From assembly GCA_937980205.1 (NCBI GenBank), contig CALJKW010000014.1:1-64000 (forward strand): a stretch of 64,000 nucleotides of DNA. The letters run 5' to 3'. Position 1 is the first letter of the stretch; the number at the start of each line of letters is the position of its first letter. Under the pieces are notes generated by a model. That model was not told where the DNA came from. It worked only from the letters and a program-made list of their open reading frames with translations, and ran no database searches. Source of the DNA: an uncultured Myxococcales bacterium (GTDB lineage Bacteria > Myxococcota > Myxococcia > Myxococcales > Myxococcaceae). Of this stretch, positions 59,301-64,000 are shown in pieces. The translations under genes and the position numbers were made by a program.

Positions 59301-59472
59301 GATGGCGCTGGGCATCGGCGAGGGCAGCGAGACGAACCTGCCGCTCGCGCGCGCGGTCATCGGAGGTCTCGGAGTCTCCACCGTGCTGACGCTCTTCCTG
59401 GTTCCCGTTCTGTACACGGCGCTCGACCGGTTCGCGAAGCGCGACCCTGCGGAAGAAGAGGAGCCGGCATGA
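56311..59472 (+). CDS. RND family efflux transporter (AcrB/HAE-1 or HME type)
   Basis: 1053 residues from ATG 56311, the normal length for RND pumps. The first helix is followed by LPVDLFPAIDVPNV and GPEDVEKSITMPIERA; the second set of helices shows the proton relay region GGLALGVGRLVDDSIVELENI with the paired Asp residues. Two large periplasmic loops and twelve membrane helices are evident, with the C-terminal repeat MGIIMMIGIVVSNGVLLVDFAN. In the DD motif the residue before the first Asp is Val and an Arg precedes it (GRLVDDS), a form seen in several uncharacterised multidrug pumps. Substrates unknown; drugs are likely because of the MarR gene. Confidence 0.94.
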   Translation: MWLTRLALRNPVLILMLSLMTIVLGWVSLQRLPVDLFPAIDVPNVRIAVFYTGAGPEDVEKSITMPIERAVSAAPGIDRVESTSKQGMSLVTAWFQYGTNLDNAQFEVQQRIGQIMNTLPPGVQQPLILKFDITNIPVVQMVVMSDELDERKLADLAENVIQPQIERLPGVASAGPGGGKRRELQVLADVDALRSRNLSILDLVTSVRASNLLMPSGTLRTETRDYNVFTNTQVDSVDEVRDIVVRPPVGEQRAVRVSDVAQVVDAAADQTEIVRVNGQRGVYLRVLKQPGANTIAVVDAVRAAMPELRGVPPNVRLAISFDQSRYIRNAVAALQHEALQGGLFAVAVILFFLLSLRATGIVAVAIPLSVVATFVLLYFTGQTLNIFTLGGLALGVGRLVDDSIVELENIHRHLGTGQSRREAVLAAAQEVALPILVSTITTIVVFFPVLFLQGVARNLFVPLALTISFALLMSFFVSRTVTPLLCLYWLKGGHPTNGVAKRIDGWLNGMDHAYARVLDRVLKHRALTVAVILAFAAGALLFTFKRVGTEFFPQADESQLRANFRAPIGTRVDQTEQLSKVVEKAAMAALGDAADGGTLTTMLTTNGLAQGRGGLFSQNSGPHSGNLNINLVGVHDRPYSDVEAVERIRKSLGDKLPGVQVFFGTGGIVGRIINFGSGAPIDVEILGYDFEQSAAHAAKIAAQLRTLQGDDGKPLLTDVQVSREENYPELDVNVDRQKAGVLGLSQQTIAQTVLATLAGSNQFAPIPFTDPVSGNEYFINVRAADPHRSHVSDLADVPVRTPEGRLVTLSTVAEVKRSSGPVTVNRKYLQRVIDITANVAPGKDLGTAAEAVQRVLDDTPAPDGFTVRQTGQVQQQKDAFEGLGFSALLAIALVYMVLASQFKSLVDPLVIMFSVPLGVSGVFLMLWATGTSLSVNSFMGIIMMIGIVVSNGVLLVDFANVLRRRGKSIHEATVEAGRTRLRPILMTTIATLVGLAPMALGIGEGSETNLPLARAVIGGLGVSTVLTLFLVPVLYTALDRFAKRDPAEEEEPA

Positions 59473-60698
59473 TCGGCCTCGTCCTGTCTGCCGTGCTCGC
59501 TGCCGAGCCGATTCAGTTCCAGCAGGCGGTCGAGCGGGCGCTGGCCGGCCACCCGGCGCTGAAGATCGCCGAGGCCGATGCCCAGCGCGCGTGGGCGCTG
59601 GTCGAGCAGGCGCGAGCCCCCAGTCTGCCGACGCTGAACGTGAACGGCACGTACACCCGGCTCGACAACGAGCGCGCCGTAGCGGACCGCGTGTTGCAGC
59701 CGCGCGACTCGCTGAACGGGAACATCCAACTGGCCGTGCCGCTGATCGCTCCGCAGCGGTGGGCGAACTGGTGGCGGGCCTCGAACAACGCGACGGCGCA
59801 GCGGGCGACGAGCGACGACGTGAGGCGGCAGGTGGCGCTGAACGCGGCGCGCACGTGGCTGTCGGTGCTCGCGCAGAAGCGCGTCATCGAGGCCTCGACG
59901 CGGGCGCGCGACACGGCGAAGGCGCACCTCGACTACGCGTCGCAGCGGCGGGCGGGCGGCGTCGGCAACCGGCTCGACGAGATCCGCGCGGCACAGGAGC
60001 TGGCGGTCTCGCAGACGCAGCTCGAGAACGCGATGGCCCAGCTCGTGCGACTGCAAGAGGCGCTCGGCGTCGCCGCGGCGAGCGACGTGCCGCTCGACGC
60101 TGCGATGAGCGAGCCCGAGCTGGCGGCGCCGAGCTCACTCGACGACGCGCTGAAGACGACGGCCGACCGTCTGGACGTGAAGGCGGTGACGGCGCGGCGC
60201 GACGCTGCGGACCGGGCGACGCACGCGGACTGGGCGGACTACCTGCCGCTGGTGACGGCGCTGGGGCAGCCGTTCACGCAGAACCCTCCGTCGGTGACGC
60301 AGCCGCAGTTCGGCTGGCAGGCGCAGATCGTGATGTCGATCCCGCTCTACGACGGCGGCCTGCGGTACGGGCAGCAGAAGGAGCGGCGCGCGGTCGCGAA
60401 GCAGGCCGAGGCCCAGCTCGAGAACCAGCTGCGCATCGCGAAGTCGGAGGTGCGCAGCGCGTTCGAGGTGGTTCGGCACGCGGACGAAGCGCTCAAGGCG
60501 GCGCGCGACGCGGCGAAGCAGGCGCGCGAGGCGCTGGAGCTGTCGAACGTCGCGTACTCGGCCGGCGCCGTGACGAACCTCGACGTGACGGACGCAGAGC
60601 GCCGCGCGCGCGACGCCGAGACGCAGGCGGCGGTGGCGGAAGACGCGTCGAGGCAGGCGCGGCTCGACCTGCTGGCAGCGGCAGGTCGCTTCCCCTGA
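59469..60698 (+). CDS. TolC-like outer-membrane efflux channel
   Basis: 409 residues from ATG 59469, overlapping the pump stop as ATGA; longer in-frame extension runs through the pump gene and is rejected. A signal (IGLVLSAVLAAEP) precedes two OEP repeats: FQQAVERALAGHPALKIAEADAQRAWALVEQARAPSLPTLNVNGTY and the second half with SIPLYDGGLRYGQQKERRAVAKQAEAQLE, each a long helix pair and two strands. TolC-type trimers give a channel across the outer membrane. It is a bit shorter than E. coli TolC, which is usual for such operons. It completes the three-gene pump. Confidence 0.92.
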   Translation: MIGLVLSAVLAAEPIQFQQAVERALAGHPALKIAEADAQRAWALVEQARAPSLPTLNVNGTYTRLDNERAVADRVLQPRDSLNGNIQLAVPLIAPQRWANWWRASNNATAQRATSDDVRRQVALNAARTWLSVLAQKRVIEASTRARDTAKAHLDYASQRRAGGVGNRLDEIRAAQELAVSQTQLENAMAQLVRLQEALGVAAASDVPLDAAMSEPELAAPSSLDDALKTTADRLDVKAVTARRDAADRATHADWADYLPLVTALGQPFTQNPPSVTQPQFGWQAQIVMSIPLYDGGLRYGQQKERRAVAKQAEAQLENQLRIAKSEVRSAFEVVRHADEALKAARDAAKQAREALELSNVAYSAGAVTNLDVTDAERRARDAETQAAVAEDASRQARLDLLAAAGRFP

Positions 60699-60721
60699 CG
60701 GCAGTGTCGTGAACGTCGTCT

Positions 60722-60774
60722 CCGCCAAAAAAATTTGGCGGCTTGGAACCAAGGGAATTGGGTTCCAAGCCGCC
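60722..60774. terminator. Overlapping alternative hairpins between convergent genes
   Basis: GGCGGCTTGGAACC (60737-60750) and GGTTCCAAGCCGCC (60761-60774) pair perfectly over 14 bases with a 10-base loop. CCGCCAAA (60722-60729) can instead pair with TTTGGCGG (60734-60741), and an A7 run lies at 60727-60733, which is a U-run on the minus-strand transcript. It sits between the tolC-like stop (60698) and the BON gene stop (60872) and likely ends both. Confidence 0.8.
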
Positions 60775-60871
60775 GGTACTGCAGCGCTGTGTACCGCTCA
60801 AGGGCTTCGCGGGCCCGAGCAGGCGCTCCCCTCCGTTATCCAAACTCCCGACGTCCCCCGACGTCCCCCCG

Positions 60872-61378
60872 CTACTTCTTCAACCGGTCCCCACCCCGAA
60901 TCCGAATCTCGTTCCTGATCTCGTCGACGCCGCAGCATCGATCCGCGATCTGCTCGATTCGGTACTTCATGCTGCGGTCCGGCACCGTCCCCGTCAGCAC
61001 GACCTCACCCTCCCGGACCGCCACCTCCACGTCGCTCGAATCGAGGTCGGACATCTGCATGAGCTCATCGCAGATGTCCTCCCGAATTCTCTCGTCCGAG
61101 CGTTTGTAGCCCTTCGGTCCGCGCGGGTACTTCCTCGCCGTCACCGGCTCCGCGCGGCCGAAGGTCTCCACTTCCACTTCCACTCCCCCCTCCACGTCCT
61201 CCCACAGCACGAGCTCGTCCTGATCCACCAACCCGCCCAACCTCCGCGCGTAGCCCTCACCGAACTCCCGGTAAGGCACGCGCCCCTCGTGCTGCCCCTC
61301 AACGACGCGCGAAGCTCGCCGTGCTTTCGCACCTTGTCGCTTTGCCGCCCTCGCCACTCTCCCATTCGAGCTGCGCAT
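60872..61378 (-). CDS. BON-domain protein
   Basis: 168 residues from ATG 61378; upstream in-frame sequence to 61651 is low-complexity and structured and is rejected. The N-terminus is basic (RAAKRQGAKARRASRVVEG) and the middle acidic. The BON domain spans about 104-168: YKRSDERIREDICDELMQMSDLDSSDVEVAVREGEVVLTGTV, ending in CGVDEIRNEIRI. BON domains bind membranes or phospholipids and occur in periplasmic stress proteins, but there is no signal peptide here. Function unclear. A hairpin in its leader lies nine bases before the start codon. Confidence 0.78.
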   Translation of the reverse strand: MRSSNGRVARAAKRQGAKARRASRVVEGQHEGRVPYREFGEGYARRLGGLVDQDELVLWEDVEGGVEVEVETFGRAEPVTARKYPRGPKGYKRSDERIREDICDELMQMSDLDSSDVEVAVREGEVVLTGTVPDRSMKYRIEQIADRCCGVDEIRNEIRIRGGDRLKK

Positions 61379-61386
61379 CGTTGGCG

Positions 61387-61488
61387 GGTCGCTCTGCAGC
61401 GACCGTGCCTTCAGGCAAAGCCGCGCCAGCTCGTGCGCGGCTGCCACACCGTCGAGGCGTCTCACCCCGACTTGGGGCGAAACGCCTC
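61387..61488. promoter_or_regulatory. Structured leader region upstream of the BON gene
   Basis: Two hairpins: GGTCGCT/AGCGACC with 4-base loop (61387-61404) and GAGGCGT/ACGCCTC enclosing CCCC/GGGG (61454-61488). The first starts nine bases above the BON start codon, where the ribosome site would be, and no clear Shine-Dalgarno is seen. Control of translation is possible; no known RNA family is recognised. Confidence 0.45.
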
Positions 61489-61565
61489 CACAGCGGGAGG
61501 ACCCGCCGCCGATCAACCGCTGCAGCTCACGCTGGAAGCGGGATCTGTTGCGGCGGGGTAACGCT

Positions 61566-61805
61566 CTAGCGTGACCGGCTCGAACGGCTGTTCCGCCGTC
61601 CGCCACTGCGGCGAGACCGCCCACCGCGCCGGTTGGGAACCTTCGCGCCATTTCGCCGCGCCTGGCTCAAACCGATCGCGATCGCCTGCTTGCGGCTGCG
61701 CGCGCGGCCGCCGCGGCCACCGCGTCCGATGCGGAGTTTCCCGCGCTTGTACTCGCGCACCGCCTTCTTCACCTTTTTGCCTGCTGCTTTTCCGTAACGA
61801 GCCAT
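61566..61805 (-). CDS. Small very basic DUF6496-like protein
   Basis: 79 residues from ATG 61805 (MARYGKAAGKKVKKAVREYKR, in part). The N-terminal half is Lys-rich, and KLRIGRGGRGGRARSRKQAIAIGLSQARRNGAKVP is Arg/Gly-rich with a helix-like KQAIAIGLSQAR segment, the pattern of the DUF6496/plasmid-stabilisation-type small basic proteins. The end is an Arg/Ser-rich run. Probably nucleic-acid binding (inference from charge). A 7-bp palindrome lies 15 bases upstream. Confidence 0.65.
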   Translation of the reverse strand: MARYGKAAGKKVKKAVREYKRGKLRIGRGGRGGRARSRKQAIAIGLSQARRNGAKVPNRRGGRSRRSGGRRNSRSSRSR

Positions 61806-61820
61806 CGTGCTGCTCCTTGT

Positions 61821-61836
61821 CACCTACACGTAGGTG
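61821..61836. promoter_or_regulatory. Palindrome in the divergent region between the DUF6496-like gene and yihY
   Basis: CACCTAC-AC-GTAGGTG, seven perfect pairs with a 2-base centre, 15 bases upstream of the basic protein start (61805) and 114 bases before yihY. It could be a repressor site. No regulator is encoded beside it. Confidence 0.4.
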
Positions 61837-61949
61837 CAAGCGACAAGCCCCGGCGGCTGAGGCGTGGTGCCACGGCGTGCGCGCGCGATCTCCGCGAAAC
61901 GCCTCAGCGTCGCCGATGGCGCGCGGCTCGCAACGCTCTGGTCCTCGCC

Positions 61950-62879
61950 ATGAAGCTTCGGACGCTCTGGAAGCTGCTCAAAGAGACGGTGACCGAGTGG
62001 AACGATGACGGCGCTTCGACGCGCGCGGCGGCGCTCGCCTACTACACGATCTTCTCCATCGCCCCGATGATCCTGATCGCGACGGCGATCGCCGGAGCGA
62101 TCTTCGGCGAGGACGCGGCGCGCGGAGAGATCCACCGCCAGATCGAGGGAGTCGTCGGCGAGACCAGCGCGAAGGCCATCGAGCAGATGGTCGACAGCGC
62201 CGCGCAGCCGGGCCGCGGCGCCATCGCGACCGTCATCGGCGTCATCGTCCTCATCTTCGCCGCCACCGGCGCGTTCTCAGAGCTGCAGTCGGCGCTCAAC
62301 GCGTTCTGGGGCGCGAAGCCGCCGAAGCTGAACGGCGCGCTCGCCTTCCTTCGCGTGCGCGTCCTCTCGTTCGCGATGGTGCTGTGCATCGGGTTCCTGC
62401 TGGTCGTCTCGCTCATCTCGAGCGCGGTCATCTCGGCGATCGGAACGTGGCTGACGCGCTACTCCGAGAGCTGGACCACGGCGATCCAGTGGGTGAACCA
62501 GGGCATCTCGTTCGCCGGCATCACGCTGCTCTTCGCGCTCATCTACAAGGTGCTGCCGGATCGGAAGATCGAGTGGGGAGACGTCTGGCTCGGCGCGCTC
62601 GTCACCTCGGTGCTGTTCAACCTCGGCAAGCTCGGCATCGCCGTCTACCTCGCGAAGGGCAGCGTCGCCTCGTCGTACGGCGCGGCCGGCTCGCTCGCCG
62701 TGCTGCTCGTCTGGGTCTACTACTCGTCGATGATTCTCTACCTCGGAGCCGAGTTCACCGAGGTCTACGCGCGCCACCACGGCTCGCTGCAGAACAAACC
62801 CCCACCGAAGAAGGACCACCCATGGCCCAAGACCCCGATCGGGTTCGTCGGTACCGCAAAAAGCGCTGGTGGGCGCTGA
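61950..62879 (+). CDS. yihY: YihY/BrkB-family membrane protein
   Basis: 309 residues from ATG 61950. Six membrane helices and the family signatures ASTRAAALAYYTIFSIAPMILI, IATVIGVIVLIFAATGAFSELQSALNAFW (in parts), YKVLPDRKIEWGDVWLGALVTS, and GAAGSLAVLLVWVYYSSMILYLGAEFTEVYA. YihY proteins are predicted transporters or envelope proteins; the old RNase BN name is not supported. The last 58 bases overlap the start of the next gene in another frame, so translation is coupled. Confidence 0.9.
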   Translation: MKLRTLWKLLKETVTEWNDDGASTRAAALAYYTIFSIAPMILIATAIAGAIFGEDAARGEIHRQIEGVVGETSAKAIEQMVDSAAQPGRGAIATVIGVIVLIFAATGAFSELQSALNAFWGAKPPKLNGALAFLRVRVLSFAMVLCIGFLLVVSLISSAVISAIGTWLTRYSESWTTAIQWVNQGISFAGITLLFALIYKVLPDRKIEWGDVWLGALVTSVLFNLGKLGIAVYLAKGSVASSYGAAGSLAVLLVWVYYSSMILYLGAEFTEVYARHHGSLQNKPPPKKDHPWPKTPIGFVGTAKSAGGR

Positions 62880-64000
62880 TCGCGGCGCCGTTCGTTCTCT
62901 TCTTCCTCGTCTTCGTGGCGTTCGACCCGCTCGTCGAGTGGGTCACGAAGAGGACGCTCTCGAAGATCCAGGGCTACAGCATCACCTACGGCAACGCGAA
63001 GCTGCAGCCGACGAAGCTCAACTACGCGATCACCGACCTGCGCATCGTCAAGGGCTCCGCCGGCGGCAAGAAAGAGCCGCTGCTCTTCGTCGGCCGCGCG
63101 GAGCTCGGCCTGCACTGGAAAGAGCTGCTCCACGGCAACCTGGTCGCGAAGGTGAACGTCGACCGGCCGAAGGTGAACCTGATCGCTGCGAACAAGAAAG
63201 AGGACCAGCAGACCGACGAGCTGCCGGACCTCGCCCGGCAGCTCGACGCTCTCATGCCGCTGCGAGTCGACCGCGTGCAGATCCGCGGCGGCGAGCTGAC
63301 GTTCATCGACAAGACGCAACCCGAGGTTCCCAAGGTGTGGCTGCACGGCGCGGAGGTCACGGTCGAGAACCTGGCCACCCGCGCTGCACTGGCCCGTGGC
63401 GAGCCCACCGTCGTCGCGCTGTCTTCGAAGCTGCAGAAGAAGGGAGAGCTGTCGGCGTACATCACCGCCGACCCGCTCGCCAAGGGACTGTGGTTCTCGG
63501 GACAGGTGAAGGCGGTGGGCCTCGACATGGCCGAGTTCCACGACCTCATCGTCTCTCGCTCGGGCCTCACGCTCGAGGAAGGCACGCTCGACGTCTTCGC
63601 CGAGTTCGACTGCCGGCAGAACAACCTCACCGGCGGCGTGCGGCCCATCTTGAAGAACCCGAAGGTGAAGCAGGTGAAGGGCGGCGTCGACAACTGGTTC
63701 AAGAAGCTCGCGGCGAAGGCCGCCGTCGGCATCTTCTCTGACCGCGTCGACGGCCGGAACGCGATCGCCACCACGATTCCGCTCGAGGGCAACCTGAAGT
63801 CGGGCCCCGAGGTGCAGCTGTGGCCGACCATCTTCGGCGTCGTGCGCAACGCGTTCGTCGCGGGCGTCGCCGAGAGCTTCGAGCGCCTGCCGCCGCCGAA
63901 GGCCGAAGAGAAGGAAGGCGTCCTCAAGCAGGCGGTCGACGCGCTCGACAAGGACCATGGGCTGCCCGAGGCGCAGCCCGAGAAGGAACAGCAGCAACCG
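62822..64000 (+). CDS. DUF748/AsmA-like envelope protein, 3' end cut by the window
   Basis: 393 residues are visible from ATG 62822 and the frame is still open at the right edge. One N-terminal membrane helix (WWALIAAPFVLFFLVFVAF) anchors a large periplasmic part with AsmA/DUF748 features: SKIQGYSITYGNAKLQPTKLNYAITDLRI, VNVDRPKVNLI, MPLRVDRVQIRGGELTFID and LTGGVRPILKNPKVK. Members of this superfamily are beta-groove proteins proposed to carry phospholipids between membranes. Start overlaps yihY by 58 bases. The visible end is charged and low in hydrophobic residues (EEKEGVLKQAVDALDKDHG). Confidence 0.83.
   Translation, partial: MAQDPDRVRRYRKKRWWALIAAPFVLFFLVFVAFDPLVEWVTKRTLSKIQGYSITYGNAKLQPTKLNYAITDLRIVKGSAGGKKEPLLFVGRAELGLHWKELLHGNLVAKVNVDRPKVNLIAANKKEDQQTDELPDLARQLDALMPLRVDRVQIRGGELTFIDKTQPEVPKVWLHGAEVTVENLATRAALARGEPTVVALSSKLQKKGELSAYITADPLAKGLWFSGQVKAVGLDMAEFHDLIVSRSGLTLEEGTLDVFAEFDCRQNNLTGGVRPILKNPKVKQVKGGVDNWFKKLAAKAAVGIFSDRVDGRNAIATTIPLEGNLKSGPEVQLWPTIFGVVRNAFVAGVAESFERLPPPKAEEKEGVLKQAVDALDKDHGLPEAQPEKEQQQP

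Noticed and set aside
56313..59468. TolC-like gene extended through the pump in another frame
   Set aside because: Arg/Ala-rich shadow; ATG 59469 overlaps the pump stop and begins a signal peptide.
61379..61651. BON protein start at 61651
   Set aside because: Extra residues are low-complexity and lie over two hairpins.

Overview
The window comes from a high-GC bacterium, almost certainly a member of the Myxococcota. The evidence is a secreted M36 metalloprotease ending in a MYXO-CTERM-type tail, three eukaryote-like Ser/Thr protein kinases, a chemosensory operon with a CheA-receiver hybrid, many Cys-rich lipoproteins, and proline/alanine-rich linkers. The lineage cannot be resolved below phylum. 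No tRNA, rRNA, CRISPR array, integrase or insertion sequence was seen. Genes are dense and many start by 4-base overlap with the previous stop.

Layout. 1-3.7 kb (minus): a VanY-type peptidase with Cys-rich repeats (cut by the left edge), a small Cys-rich lipoprotein, and a two-gene unit made of a YbgF-like TPR lipoprotein and a UshA-like protein. The UshA-like gene has an in-frame UGA exactly where relatives carry Cys, followed by a bacterial SECIS-like hairpin, so it is best read as a selenoprotein. 3.7-13.8 kb: FAD amine oxidase, YbjN-like protein, M36 metalloprotease, PEGA-domain kinase, a lipoprotein and a zinc-ribbon membrane protein. 13.9-22.9 kb (minus): a compact chemotaxis operon cheW, cheW-like, two six-TM MCPs, cheA-REC, cheB, cheR-TPR. 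23.0-25.8 kb: a ten-domain Big2 lipoprotein. 26.1-31.0 kb: a four-gene cytochrome/DUF1501 operon. 31.1-40.1 kb (minus): TonB-receptor carrying its own TonB domain, lipoprotein, kinase, membrane protein and a huge double-Cys repeat protein, closely spaced. 40.2-44.5 kb (plus): GH67 alpha-glucuronidase lipoprotein and an RCC1-like lipoprotein. 44.5-47.6 kb (minus): kinase with zinc-finger head, membrane protein and sigma-like factor. 47.6-49.4 kb: diheme cytochrome c and small proteins. 49.4-53.5 kb (minus): an SCPx-type thiolase and a peroxisome-style multifunctional beta-oxidation enzyme with three SCP2 domains. 53.9-60.7 kb: ferritin-like lipoprotein, MarR regulator and a divergent RND efflux operon with a likely MarR operator. 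60.9-64 kb: BON protein, basic DUF6496-like protein, YihY and a DUF748/AsmA-like protein cut by the right edge.

Most products act at or outside the cell envelope: lipoproteins, receptors, efflux, peptidoglycan and polysaccharide hydrolases, and signalling kinases. The strongest observation is the selenocysteine codon plus SECIS-like hairpin in the UshA-like gene. Next come the MFE-2-like enzyme with a duplicated SCP2 domain, the kinase/zinc-finger/sigma-like unit, and a set of long intergenic inverted repeats sitting at gene 3' ends.
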